Shown: positions 17,807-27,378 of the stretch, in pieces
Numbering within the stretch: the stretch's first letter is position 1
How the letters are laid out: every line of letters starts with the position of its first letter
Source of the DNA: Sanguibacter keddieii DSM 10542
GTDB lineage: Bacteria; Actinomycetota; Actinomycetes; Actinomycetales; Cellulomonadaceae
Direction of reading: 5' to 3'
DNA length: 64,000 nucleotides
Assembly (NCBI RefSeq): GCF_000024925.1
Contig: NC_013521.1
Coordinates: 682,001 to 746,000 of the forward strand
The notes under the pieces: generated by a model
Databases searched by the model: none
The model's input: the letters and a program-made list of their open reading frames with translations, nothing else
Told to the model about the DNA's origin: nothing
Translations under genes and position numbers: made by a program

Positions 17807-17850
17807 TTGACCATACCGTCGGACGGGGATAAGTTCATCCATACAACTAA
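17807..17850 (+). promoter_or_regulatory. xylA promoter with overlapping ROK operator
   Basis: TTGACC (17807-17812), a 17-base spacer, then TAAGTT (17830-17835) form a good vegetative promoter. TAAGTT and AACTAA (17845-17850) are an imperfect inverted repeat around 9 bases, so the operator covers the -10 element and start site. It is about 60 bases upstream of xylA. Binding here would block RNA polymerase. Confidence 0.65.
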
Positions 17851-17908
17851 TCCGCTGTCCCGCGCTGCTGCGGCCCGGCGGTGCGAACTCTCGACGAGGA
17901 GACCTCCC

Positions 17909-19090
17909 ATGGCGCACGCATCAGGCATCAACTACTCCTTCGGCCTCTGGACCGTGGGCTGGAACGCCCAGGACCAGTTCGGCTCCGCGTCCCGCCCGCA
18001 CCTCGACCCGGCGCGCGCGGTCCGCAAGCTCGCCGAGCTCGGTGCCTGGGGCTTCACCTTCCACGACGACGACGTCGTCCCCTTCGGCTCGGACGACGCC
18101 ACCCGCGACCGCCTGCTCGGCGAGGTGAAGACGGCCGCCGAGGAGAGTGGCATGACCATCGAGATGGTCACGACGAACCTCTTCGGGCACCCCGTGTTCA
18201 AGGACGGCGGTTTCACGTCGAACGACCGCTCCGTGCGTCGCTTCGCGCTCCGCAAGGTGCTCCGCAACATCGACCTCACCGCCGAGCTCGGCGCCAAGAC
18301 CTTCGTCATGTGGGGCGGCCGCGAGGGATCCGAGTACGACGGCGCCAAGGACCTGCACGCCGCGCTCGAGCGCTACCGCGAGGGCATCGACCTCGTCGCC
18401 GGGTACATCAAGGAGAAGGGCTACGACATGCGCATCGCGCTCGAGCCCAAGCCCAACGAGCCCCGCGGAGACATCTTCCTCCCGACCATCGGCCACGCTC
18501 TCGGGTTCATCGCCCAGCTCGAGCACGGCGACATCGTCGGCCTCAACCCGGAGACCGGCCACGAGCAGATGGCCGGCCTCAACTACACGCACGGGCTCGC
18601 CCAGGCGCTGTGGTCGGACAAGCTCTTCCACATCGACCTCAACGGTCAGCGCTCGATCAAGTTCGACCAGGACCTCGTCTTCGGTCACGGAGACCTGCTG
18701 TCGGCCTTCTTCACGGTGGACCTCGTCGAGAACGGCTTCCCGGGGTCGCCCGACGCTCCTCGCTACACGGGTCCGCGCCACTTCGACTACAAGCCCTCGC
18801 GCACCGAGGTCGAGGCGGGCGTCTGGGACTCTGCGTCGGCCAACATGGAGATGTACGAGATGCTCGCCAAGAAGTCGGCTGCGTACCGCGCCGACCCCGA
18901 GGTGCAGGAGGCCTTCACGACCGCCGGCATCTTCGAGCTCGCCACGCCGACCCTCAACCCCGGCGAGACCGTCGACGAGCTCCTCGCCGACCGCTCGGCC
19001 TTCGAGGACTTCGACCCCGAGGCCGCCGCTGAGCGCGACTTCGGCTTCGTGCGCCTCAACCAGCTGGCCCTGCGCCACCTCATCGGCTGA
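17909..19090 (+). CDS. xylA: Xylose isomerase
   Basis: 393 residues of the actinobacterial short class I xylose isomerase. The motifs [10 protein letters not shown] (catalytic His with Asp), [38 protein letters not shown] (metal Glu), [14 protein letters not shown] and LFHIDLNGQ (metal His/Asp) are intact. It converts D-xylose to D-xylulose (and glucose to fructose), using Mg or Mn. ATG 17909 follows AGGAG at 7-base spacing. Its stop overlaps the start of xylB by one base, so the two are translationally coupled. Confidence 0.98.
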   Translation: MAHASGINYSFGLWTVGWNAQDQFGSASRPHLDPARAVRKLAELGAWGFTFHDDDVVPFGSDDATRDRLLGEVKTAAEESGMTIEMVTTNLFGHPVFKDGGFTSNDRSVRRFALRKVLRNIDLTAELGAKTFVMWGGREGSEYDGAKDLHAALERYREGIDLVAGYIKEKGYDMRIALEPKPNEPRGDIFLPTIGHALGFIAQLEHGDIVGLNPETGHEQMAGLNYTHGLAQALWSDKLFHIDLNGQRSIKFDQDLVFGHGDLLSAFFTVDLVENGFPGSPDAPRYTGPRHFDYKPSRTEVEAGVWDSASANMEMYEMLAKKSAAYRADPEVQEAFTTAGIFELATPTLNPGETVDELLADRSAFEDFDPEAAAERDFGFVRLNQLALRHLIG

Positions 19091-20568
19091 TGGCCGACGC
19101 GTCGTCGCGCCCGGTGCTGGTCGCCGGGGTCGACTCCTCGACCCAGTCCTGCAAGGTCGTCGTCCGTGACGCCCGCACCGGCGAGCTCGTGCGGTCCGGG
19201 TCGGCGCGCCACCCCGAGGGCACCGAGGTGCACCCCTCGGCCTGGTGGGACGCCTACCTCGAGGCCGTCGAGGCGGCCGGCGGGCTCGACGACGTCTCGG
19301 CGCTCTCCGTCGGCGGGCAGCAGCACGGCATGGTCGTGCTCGACGCCGACGGCGAGGTGGTCCGTCCCGCGCTGCTGTGGAACGACACCCGCTCCGCCGG
19401 CGCGGCGACCGACCTCATCACCGAGCTCGGCGAGCGGCGCGGTGGCTCGGGCGAGCAGGCGTGGGCCGACGCGATCGGCACCGTGCCGGTCGCCTCGCTC
19501 ACCGTCACCAAGCTGCGCTGGCTCGCCGGTGCAGAGCCCGAGAACGCCGCCCGGGTGGCGGCCGTCTGCCTGCCGCACGACTGGTTGACGTGGCAGATCT
19601 CCGGGGCTGGCGGTGTGCCGGGGGGCGCCCGCGACCTCTCGGCGATCACCACGGACCGCTCGGACGCGTCGGGGACCGGGTACTTCTCGGGGACGACCGA
19701 CGAGTACCTGCCCGAGCTCCTCGACCTCGCCCTCGGCGAGGGTGCGTCCGAGCGGGTGTCGCTCCCGCGGGTCCTCGGTCCCGCAGAGCGCGCGGGCGTC
19801 GTGGAGCGCGACGGTGACGCCGGCAGCCTGGTCCTCGGACCGGGTGCTGGGGACAACGCGGCCGCAGCCCTCGGGCTCGGGATGGTCGCGGGAGACGTCG
19901 CCGTGTCCATCGGGACGTCGGGGGTCGTCTCGGCGATCGCCGTCGAGCCGTCGGCCGACGGCTCGGGGCTCGTCGCAGGCTTCTCCGACGCGACCGGTGC
20001 GTTCCTGCCGCTCGCCTGCACGCTCAACGCGAGCCGGGTGCTCGACGGTGCGGCCCGTGTGCTCGGCGTCGATCACGACGAGCTGTCCCGGCTCGCGCTG
20101 TCCGCACCGGCCGGGGCCGACGGCCTCGTGCTCGTCCCGTACCTCGAGGGCGAGCGCACGCCGAACCGCCCCGACGCGACCGGGACGCTGCACGGCCTGA
20201 CGCTCGGCACGATGGACCCCGCGCACCTCGCGCGGGCGTCGGTCGAGGGGATGCTGTGCGCCCTGGCGGACGGTCTCGACGCCCTCGTGGCGCAGGGTGC
20301 GGTCGCGAGCCGCGTGGTGCTCATCGGCGGGGGTGCGCGGTCGCAGGCGGTGCGGGAGATCGCACCGCAGGTGTTCGGCGTGCCCGTCGAGGTCCCCGAG
20401 CCGGGGGAGTACGTGGCCGACGGCGCCGCCCGCCAGGCTGCGTGGGTCCTCTCCGGAGCGCAGGGGCCTCCGGAGTGGACCGCGACGGACGGTGCGACCG
20501 AGGTCTACGACGCTCCCGCGACCCCGGTGGTCCGCGACCAGTACGCGGCGGTCCGCGACCTGGTCTGA
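19090..20568 (+). CDS. xylB: Xylulokinase
   Basis: 492-residue FGGY carbohydrate kinase. The N-terminus [17 protein letters not shown] holds the phosphate-1 loop. [13 protein letters not shown] is the substrate loop with catalytic-region residues, followed by [47 protein letters not shown] and the C-terminal ATP-binding [16 protein letters not shown]. It phosphorylates D-xylulose to xylulose 5-phosphate, feeding the pentose phosphate pathway. Second gene of the xylA-xylB operon, starting within the xylA stop (TGATG). Confidence 0.97.
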   Translation: MADASSRPVLVAGVDSSTQSCKVVVRDARTGELVRSGSARHPEGTEVHPSAWWDAYLEAVEAAGGLDDVSALSVGGQQHGMVVLDADGEVVRPALLWNDTRSAGAATDLITELGERRGGSGEQAWADAIGTVPVASLTVTKLRWLAGAEPENAARVAAVCLPHDWLTWQISGAGGVPGGARDLSAITTDRSDASGTGYFSGTTDEYLPELLDLALGEGASERVSLPRVLGPAERAGVVERDGDAGSLVLGPGAGDNAAAALGLGMVAGDVAVSIGTSGVVSAIAVEPSADGSGLVAGFSDATGAFLPLACTLNASRVLDGAARVLGVDHDELSRLALSAPAGADGLVLVPYLEGERTPNRPDATGTLHGLTLGTMDPAHLARASVEGMLCALADGLDALVAQGAVASRVVLIGGGARSQAVREIAPQVFGVPVEVPEPGEYVADGAARQAAWVLSGAQGPPEWTATDGATEVYDAPATPVVRDQYAAVRDLV

Positions 20569-20593
20569 GTGCTGGACCGAGACCTGCGCACGA

Positions 20594-20643
20594 AGACGCC
20601 GACGGCGCCCGTCCCTGCGAGGGGGCGGGCGCCGTCGGCGTCT
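20594..20643. terminator. Bidirectional terminator between xylB and ohr
   Basis: An 18-bp perfect stem, AGACGCCGACGGCGCCCG (20594-20611) with its complement at 20626-20643, around a 14-base loop. It lies between the convergent xylB and ohr genes and can fold in either transcript. Confidence 0.85.
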
Positions 20644-20714
20644 GCTGCGGGTGCGTCGTGCCCCGAGGAGGCAGGCGCGGCGCGTCCGCGGGGGAGGTCG
20701 GTCCTCGACGAGGC

Positions 20715-21137
20715 TCAGTCCTCGACGACGGAGACCGTGACCTCGATGTTGCCGCGCGTCGCGTTCGAGTACGGGCAGATCTGGTGCGCGCGGTCGGCGA
20801 GAGCCTGGGCCTCGTCGTGCGGGACCTCGGGGATGACGACCTCGAGGGCGACCGACAGGCCGAAGCCGCCGTTGTCGAGCGGGCCGATGTTGACGCGGGC
20901 GCCGACGCTCGAGCCGGTGATCTTCACCTTGGCCTCGCGGGCGGCCGACTGCAGCGCCGAGTGGAAGCACGCGGAGTAGCCGGCGGCGAAGAGCTGCTCG
21001 GGGTTGGCGCCGTCGCCGGAGCCGCCCATCTCCTTGGGGATCGCGAGGCCCATGTCGAGGCGGCCGTCCGGGGTGGCGACGTGGCCGTTGCGGCCGTCGC
21101 CGGTCGCGAGGGCTTCTGCGGAGTAGAGGGTGTCCAT
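20715..21137 (-). CDS. ohr: Organic hydroperoxide resistance protein (Ohr)
   Basis: 140 residues (144 if ATG 21149 is used). An OsmC/Ohr thiol peroxidase with both redox cysteines in context: FAAGYSACFHSAL (peroxidatic Cys) and HQICPYSNATRGN (resolving Cys). Also present are DTLYSAEAL at the start and NPEQLFAAGY, diagnostic of Ohr rather than OsmC. It reduces fatty-acid and other organic hydroperoxides using lipoylated proteins. ATG 21137 is preferred because GGAG lies 8 bases upstream, while 21149 has no ribosome binding site. It is downstream of ohrR on the same strand. Confidence 0.96.
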   Translation of the reverse strand: MDTLYSAEALATGDGRNGHVATPDGRLDMGLAIPKEMGGSGDGANPEQLFAAGYSACFHSALQSAAREAKVKITGSSVGARVNIGPLDNGGFGLSVALEVVIPEVPHDEAQALADRAHQICPYSNATRGNIEVTVSVVED

Positions 21138-21240
21138 GAGGGTCTCCATCTGTCGGTGCGTCCGGGTGCGGGCGCTGTCGGGGTGAGGGGTCTGGTGGGG
21201 TGAGCGGTCTGGTGGACGAGGGGGCTGAGCGGCGGGTGGC

Positions 21241-21750
21241 TCAGGTCCGCACGGCCGCTGGCCCGAAGGCCGCGTCGATCGCGGGGTCTCGGGCTGGCTC
21301 TGCGCCGGCGAGGTTGCTGCTCAGACGGTCGAGCAGGCGGGCGAGCTCGGCGGTCTCGCCAGCGTCGAGGCCGCCGCGCTGCCACAGGTCCTGCGGCACG
21401 CCGTGCGCGCGCTCGCGGAGGTCGCGACCCGCCTCGGTGAGGCGCACGTGCACCACGCGCTCGTCGTCCCCGGACCGCGTGCGGCTCACGAGACCGGCGT
21501 CCTCCATGCGGCGCAGCAGCGGCGAGAGCGTGCCGCTCTCGAGCGCGAGGCGCGAGCCGAGGTGGGAGACGGTGGCGCCGTCGGTCTCCCAGAGCACGAG
21601 CAGCACGAGGTACTGCGGGTACGTGACGCCGAGGTCGGCGAGCAGCTCGCGGTAGGTCGCGAGGACGGCGCGCTCGCTGCGGTACAGGCGGAAGCAGAGC
21701 TGGGCGTCGAGGAGCAGCCCGGGGTCTGTCGGGAGCGGCTGCGTGGTCAT
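21241..21750 (-). CDS. ohrR: OhrR, MarR-family peroxide-sensing repressor
   Basis: 169 residues. The N-terminal reactive cysteine is in DAQLCFRLYRSER, exactly as in OhrR proteins. The winged HTH (VSHLGSRLALESGTLSPLLRRMEDAGLVSR) carries the wing RSGDDERVVHVRLTEAG. Oxidation of the Cys by organic peroxide releases the repressor from DNA. It lies 103 bases upstream of ohr in the same orientation and 14 bases downstream of a perfect 32-bp palindrome, its likely operator. The whole unit is therefore a self-regulated ohrR-ohr operon. Confidence 0.93.
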   Translation of the reverse strand: MTTQPLPTDPGLLLDAQLCFRLYRSERAVLATYRELLADLGVTYPQYLVLLVLWETDGATVSHLGSRLALESGTLSPLLRRMEDAGLVSRTRSGDDERVVHVRLTEAGRDLRERAHGVPQDLWQRGGLDAGETAELARLLDRLSSNLAGAEPARDPAIDAAFGPAAVRT

Positions 21751-21764
21751 GTCTCGACCCTACG

Positions 21765-21796
21765 ACCGGTTTAGGTTGTGCACAACCTAAACCGGT
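21765..21796. promoter_or_regulatory. OhrR operator, perfect 32-bp palindrome
   Basis: ACCGGTTTAGGTTGTG is followed at once by its exact complement, centred at 21780/21781. It is 14 bases upstream of ohrR. The core TAGGTTGTGCACAACCTA resembles MarR/OhrR boxes. It lies between divergent ohrR and the SGNH hydrolase gene, so it could affect both. Confidence 0.75.
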
Positions 21797-21981
21797 CTGT
21801 CTGCTGCGTCACCTGGTCTGACCAGGGCCGAGGCTCCGAGACTTCGCCCGACGGGTCGGCGGTGCGCGTCGCGTCACCGCACCTGACGGCGATAGCCTTC
21901 GACAGGGCCACGCTCATCACTCCGTGCCCACCCCGCCCTGCCCTGACGCGCGACCACCACGCAGACACACGAGGACGTGAC

Positions 21982-22632
21982 ATGACGCTGTCCATCAAGG
22001 CCGGGTCGACCGTGCTGTTCATCGGCGACTCGATCACCGAGTGGGGCCGGGACGACGCGACCGGCTCGCTCGGCCACGGGTACGTCCGCAAGGCCGCCGA
22101 CCTCTGGGCCGCCGCCCACCCGGACCACCCGGTCACCGTCGTGAACCGGGGGATCAGCGGCAACCGCGTGGCCGACCTCCGCGACCGCTGGACCCGCGAC
22201 GCCATCGACGTCCAGCCCGACGTCGTCACCGTGATGATCGGCATCAACGACACCTGGCGCGCCATGGACAGCGGCGAGGTCACGACCGCCGAGGCCTACG
22301 AGGTCGACTACCGGCACAGCCTCGACCGGCTCGTCTCGGGCACGTCCGCCCAGCTGATGCTCGTCGAGCCGTTCCTGCTCCCCGTCACCCCCGAGCAGTG
22401 GGACTGGCGCCCGGACCTCGACCCGCGCATCGCCGTCGTGCGCCGCCTCGCGGCCGAGTACGACGCGACCCTCCTCGCCGCCGACGGCATGCTCAACCAG
22501 CTCGCCGTGAACACCGGGGGAGGAGCCGTCGTCTCCGGCTTCGCCCGCTACGCCGACGACGGCGTGCACCTCACCGACGAGGGCGCCGACGTCCTCGCCG
22601 CCGCCTGGATCGCGGGCACCGAGGCGGTCTGA
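21982..22632 (+). CDS. SGNH/GDSL hydrolase (esterase)
   Basis: 216 residues with all four SGNH blocks: block I FIGDSITEWGR (nucleophile Ser), block II NRGISGNRVADL (Gly), block III MIGINDTWR (Asn) and block V DDGVHLTDEG (Asp and His). There is no signal peptide, so it is cytosolic. Members of this group often deacetylate sugars or hydrolyse esters from plant polysaccharide breakdown. ATG 21982 follows GAGGA at good spacing. The natural ester is not known. It is divergent from ohrR. Confidence 0.88.
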   Translation: MTLSIKAGSTVLFIGDSITEWGRDDATGSLGHGYVRKAADLWAAAHPDHPVTVVNRGISGNRVADLRDRWTRDAIDVQPDVVTVMIGINDTWRAMDSGEVTTAEAYEVDYRHSLDRLVSGTSAQLMLVEPFLLPVTPEQWDWRPDLDPRIAVVRRLAAEYDATLLAADGMLNQLAVNTGGGAVVSGFARYADDGVHLTDEGADVLAAAWIAGTEAV

Positions 22633-22708
22633 GGACCCGGGCGCGCTGCGGCTGCCTCGTTCAGGCGTGCTGCGCCTGGCCGCCTCGGGCGCGCCGCGAC
22701 TGCCTTCT

Positions 22709-23626
22709 TCAGGCGCGTTGCGCCTCTGCGACGCGCATCTGCAGCAGCGCCAGGTCGACGAGCGGGGTCGCCACGCCGAGCTCGCGGGCGCGGAGCGTGA
22801 GGTCGCCCAGCAGGTGCTCGGCCTCGGTGGCCCGCCCGGCGACCAGGTCGCGGTACAGGGACGAGGTGAACGACGAGCCGGGCTCGGTGAGCAGGGCGAG
22901 CGACGCGTCGGTCTCGCGCTCGGGCACCGGGTAGCCGGCAGCCTCGGCGACGGCCGTCGCCTCGGCGAGGACCGCCCGCACGAAGCCCTCCCCGCCAGGC
23001 GCGGCGACGATGGGACCGACGGGACCGCGGGCGAGCCCGGTGACGGCGCCGGTAGCGACGATGAACACCCACTTGTGCCACATCGTCGCCAGGACGTCGG
23101 GCACCGGCTGCACCTCGATGCCGGGGACGTCGAGCGCCTCCTGCACCGCCTCGAGCGCCGGTGAGGTGGTGGTGCCGCGCGGGCCGACCCGGACCTGGGC
23201 GAGCGGGGCCATGACCCGGACGTCGCCGTCGTCGGTCAGCGTCGCCACGATGCGCACGACGCCGCCGAGCACCTCCGCCTCCGGGAACCGCGCGTCGAGG
23301 GAGTCGAGGTGCGCCATGCCGTTGAGCACCGGCAGCGCCACGGTGCCCGGGCCGACCGCGGGCGCGAGGTCGTCGAGGGCGGCCTCGAGGCCGGTCGCCT
23401 TCACGGTGAGCAGGACGAGGTCGTAGGTGTGGTCGAGGTCGGCGGCGGTCACGAGCGCGGGCTCGACCACCTCGTCGTCCCCGAGACCGGTGATCCGCAG
23501 GCCGCGCTCGCGCAGCTGCGCCGCCCGGCGCTCGCGGACGAGGAAGGTCACGTCGCGCCCCGCCTGGGCCAGGCGGCCGCCGTAGTACCCGCCGGTGGCA
23601 CCGGCTCCGACGACGAGGATCTTCAC
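22709..23626 (-). CDS. Ketopantoate reductase-like protein (PanE/ApbA family)
   Basis: 305 residues. The N-terminal Rossmann motif is VVGAGATGGYYGGRLAQAG, with LTVKATG and LNGMAHLD typical of PanE. The catalytic Lys is in MWHKWVFI, followed by the C-terminal helical domain with PGSSFTSSLYRDLVAGRATEAEHLLGDL. PanE reduces 2-dehydropantoate to pantoate with NADPH for coenzyme A synthesis. Several paralogues per genome are common, so the substrate may differ. ATG 23626 begins directly at the Rossmann strand. No pan genes are adjacent. Confidence 0.88.
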   Translation of the reverse strand: MKILVVGAGATGGYYGGRLAQAGRDVTFLVRERRAAQLRERGLRITGLGDDEVVEPALVTAADLDHTYDLVLLTVKATGLEAALDDLAPAVGPGTVALPVLNGMAHLDSLDARFPEAEVLGGVVRIVATLTDDGDVRVMAPLAQVRVGPRGTTTSPALEAVQEALDVPGIEVQPVPDVLATMWHKWVFIVATGAVTGLARGPVGPIVAAPGGEGFVRAVLAEATAVAEAAGYPVPERETDASLALLTEPGSSFTSSLYRDLVAGRATEAEHLLGDLTLRARELGVATPLVDLALLQMRVAEAQRA

Positions 23627-23675
23627 GACGACTCCCAGGGGTGGTGGTGCCCCCGGGGCGGGCGTCCCGGGGCCG

Positions 23676-24290
23676 TCAGAGGTAGCGCGCGGGGCGCAGC
23701 GCCGTCATGACGTCGTCGAGCCTACCGGCGAGGACGGGCCCGTCGACGGAGCCGTCCGTGAAGCAGAGGATAGCGGCCTCGAGGCACGCGAAGGCAGAGC
23801 CCACGACGGCGCGCAGCACCGCGTCGCTCTCGGCCCGGTCGCCGCGCTCTGCGGCGCGGTCGTGGAGGGTCTGGACCATGCGCTTCTGCAGGGACGCGCT
23901 GCGCTCGAGGTACGCGGCGAGCAGCGTCGGGCTCGACTCGAGCAGGGAGTGCAGCGACGAGATCCGTGCACCGAGCGTCGCGTCGGCGCACTGGTCGACG
24001 ACGAGGTCGAAGACCGACCGCAGGGACGCCCACTCGTCCTCGCCGAGGGGACGCTCCGACAGTCGCTCGAGGAACAGCTCGGTCTGGTGCTCGAAGCTGT
24101 CGAGGGCGGCGTCCTCCTTGGACGGGAAGTACCGGAAGAAGGTGCGCTGCGACATGCCGACGGCGGCGGCGATCTGGTCGACCGTGGTCGCGTCGAAGCC
24201 CTGCGCGGCGAAGAGCGCCTCGGCCGCCTCGGCGATCTCGGAGCGCACCGCCGCGCGGGAGACGTCCCGCAGTCTGCTCGCAGTGTTCAC
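23676..24290 (-). CDS. TetR-family regulator of the adjacent efflux pump
   Basis: 204 residues. The TetR HTH is AAEALFAAQGFDATTVDQIAAAVGMSQRTFFRYFPSKEDAAL, of which the recognition helix is MSQRTFFRYF. The helical ligand domain follows and is unlike any specific named regulator. It is divergent from an MFS drug exporter with a 185-base intergenic region, the classic repressor-pump layout. GTG 24290 is chosen as the in-frame start nearest the conserved HTH. The upstream open frame lacks coding character. Ligand unknown. Confidence 0.88.
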   Translation of the reverse strand: MNTASRLRDVSRAAVRSEIAEAAEALFAAQGFDATTVDQIAAAVGMSQRTFFRYFPSKEDAALDSFEHQTELFLERLSERPLGEDEWASLRSVFDLVVDQCADATLGARISSLHSLLESSPTLLAAYLERSASLQKRMVQTLHDRAAERGDRAESDAVLRAVVGSAFACLEAAILCFTDGSVDGPVLAGRLDDVMTALRPARYL

Positions 24291-24310
24291 GACCCCGACG
24301 ATAGCAGCCG

Positions 24311-24349
24311 ACAGGGTTGACAGTCGCTGACACGGGTGACGTAACCTGT
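24311..24349 (+). promoter_or_regulatory. Promoter/operator region of the MFS exporter gene
   Basis: TTGACA (24317-24322) is a perfect -35 and TAACCT (24342-24347) a possible -10 at 19-base spacing. The region is bounded by ACAGG and CCTGT, giving an imperfect inverted repeat that could bind the TetR protein. Confidence 0.4.
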
Positions 24350-24475
24350 TGACGAACATGCAGTCGCCCGACGGAGTCGCGACCACGCAGACCACCACGC
24401 ACGGCACCGGGCAGCAGTCATGCCCGCGCGCCGGCCGACCGACCGACCGAACCTCAGGCGACAAGGGCCCCGCAC

Positions 24476-25948
24476 ATGACAGCCGACCTCGGCACCCGAG
24501 ACACCGCACCCCAGCAGGACGACTCCCTCCCGCGCGAGATCAAGCTCGTCATCGGGCTGCTCCTCGTCGCGACCTTCGTGGTCGTCCTCAACGAGACCAT
24601 CATGGGCGTGGCGCTGCCCCAGCTCATGGGGGACCTGCAGATCTCCGCCTCGACCGCGCAGTGGCTCACCACCGGGTTCCTGCTCACCATGGCCGTGGTC
24701 ATCCCCACCACCGGGCTGATCCTCAAGCGGTTCTCGACCCGCAGCGTGTTCATCGCGGCGATGTCGCTGTTCAGCGCGGGCACGCTGCTCGCCGCCGCAG
24801 CGCCCGGGTTCCCCGTGCTCCTCGTCGGCCGCATCATCCAGGCGAGCGGCACGGCGATCATGATCCCGCTGCTCATCACCACGGTGCTCACCTTCGTGCC
24901 CGAGTCGCGCCGCGGGCGCACCATGGGCCTCATCAGCATCGTCATCGCGGTGGCACCTGCTACCGGGCCGACCTTCTCCGGTCTCATCCTGTCGCAGCTG
25001 AGCTGGCGCTGGCTGTTCATCATCGTGCTGCCCATCGCCCTCGCGGCCCTCGCGCTCGGTGCGACCTTCGTCAAGAACATCACCACGCCGCAGGCGGTGA
25101 AGTTCGACCTGCTGTCGATCGTGCTGTCCGCCACGGCCTTCGGCGGTCTCATCTACGGGCTGAGCAGCATCGGCGAGTCCGCGGCCGGCCACGGGACCCC
25201 GGTCCCGCCGGCCGTGCCGATCGCCGTCGGTGCCGTGGCGCTCGCGCTCTTCGTGTGGCGCCAGCTCCTGCTGCAGCGGACCGACTCCGCGCTGCTCGAC
25301 CTGCGCCCCTTCAAGCAGCGGTCCTTCGTGGTCGGCATCATCGTGCTGCTGGTCGCCATGGGCGCCCTGTTCGGCACGCTCATCCTGCTGCCCATCTACC
25401 TGCAGGACGTCCAGGGCCTCACCACGCTGCAGACCGGTCTCGTGCTGCTGCCCGGCGGGCTCATGATGGGTCTGCTCGCGCCGTTCGTCGGCCGGGCCTT
25501 CGACAAGGTGGGGCCGCGCCCGCTGGTCATCCCCGGCACGATGGTCGTCGCTCTGGCGCTCGCCGGCATGACGCTCCTCGACGAGACCTCGGGCCGTGGC
25601 ATGGTCATCGCGATCCACGTGGTGCTGAGCATGGGGCTCGGGCTCGTCATGACGCCGCTCATGACCTCGGCCCTCGGGTCGCTCGACAAGGCGCTGTACT
25701 CGCACGGCAGCGCCGTGCTCAACACGCTCCAGCAGCTCGCCGGGGCCGCGGGCACCGCGCTGTTCGTCGCGATCATGACCACCCGCTCGGCGTCCGCCGC
25801 AGAGGACGGCATGGCGCCGCTCGACGCCCTGGCGTCCGGCATCCACTCGGCGTTCCTCGTCGGAGCCGGCCTCGCCCTCGTGGCCGTCGCCGCGTCGTTC
25901 CTGGTCCGCCGCCCGAAGAACACCCTGGTCGACGTCCCCGTCCACTGA
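24476..25948 (+). CDS. DHA2-family MFS drug exporter
   Basis: 490 residues with about 14 hydrophobic segments, as in the drug:proton antiporter-2 family. Motifs include the N-terminal FVVVLNETIMGVALPQLMGDL (D1-like NETIMNVALP), the motif C region IPLLITTVLTFVPESRRGRTMGL and APATGPTFSGLIL. It is an inner-membrane proton-driven exporter of drugs or toxic compounds. ATG 24476 begins a normal N-terminus and leaves a 125-base leader after the promoter. Its divergent TetR neighbour is the likely repressor. Substrate cannot be predicted. Confidence 0.93.
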   Translation: MTADLGTRDTAPQQDDSLPREIKLVIGLLLVATFVVVLNETIMGVALPQLMGDLQISASTAQWLTTGFLLTMAVVIPTTGLILKRFSTRSVFIAAMSLFSAGTLLAAAAPGFPVLLVGRIIQASGTAIMIPLLITTVLTFVPESRRGRTMGLISIVIAVAPATGPTFSGLILSQLSWRWLFIIVLPIALAALALGATFVKNITTPQAVKFDLLSIVLSATAFGGLIYGLSSIGESAAGHGTPVPPAVPIAVGAVALALFVWRQLLLQRTDSALLDLRPFKQRSFVVGIIVLLVAMGALFGTLILLPIYLQDVQGLTTLQTGLVLLPGGLMMGLLAPFVGRAFDKVGPRPLVIPGTMVVALALAGMTLLDETSGRGMVIAIHVVLSMGLGLVMTPLMTSALGSLDKALYSHGSAVLNTLQQLAGAAGTALFVAIMTTRSASAAEDGMAPLDALASGIHSAFLVGAGLALVAVAASFLVRRPKNTLVDVPVH

Positions 25949-25973
25949 CCCCGTCACCACTCCGCAAGGCACG

Positions 25974-26040
25974 GGAGGCGCAAGCCTCCACGAGCCTCCG
26001 CGAGGTACGGGGCGCGCTCGCGAGCGCGCCCCGTACCTCG
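25974..26040. terminator. Bidirectional terminator: GNRA hairpin plus 40-bp perfect palindrome
   Basis: GGAGGC-GCAA-GCCTCC (25974-25989) is a 6-bp stem with a GNRA tetraloop. At 26001-26040 a perfect 40-bp palindrome follows, starting CGAGGTACGGGGCGCGCTCG. It separates the convergent MFS and zinc dehydrogenase genes. Confidence 0.8.
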
Positions 26041-26051
26041 GGAGGGGGTGG

Positions 26052-27206
<1,155 letters not shown>

Positions 27207-27327
27207 GGTGTTCCCTCCGTGCGTCCGGGTGGGACGCGGTTGTCCTGCGGTACCCCCAGTCGACGGCCGCGGGACCGAGCGCGCAACAGGTAACCTCGCA
27301 GACCTCTCGTTCCCCGCGGGTCGCGGG

Positions 27328-27359
27328 CCCGGAGGGACGTCAGCCCGGAGGGACGTCAG
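27328..27359. repeat. 16-bp direct tandem duplication
   Basis: CCCGGAGGGACGTCAG occurs twice in direct succession (27328-27343, 27344-27359) in the gap between two minus-strand genes. It begins 19 bases downstream of the LLM-BBE fusion's stop. No function is evident. Confidence 0.8.
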
Positions 27360-27378
27360 GACGGACCCGTCCCGCTCG

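Noticed and set aside
18787-20970. Very long open frame on the minus strand opposite xylA-xylB
   Set aside because: Its translation is low-complexity Arg/Gly/Asp sequence caused by high GC third positions of xylB; xylA and xylB are unmistakable on the plus strand.
22633-22708. Imperfect AGGCG/CGCCT repeats between the SGNH and PanE-like genes as a defined element
   Set aside because: Stems are only 5 bp and overlap coding-end sequence; at most a weak terminator.
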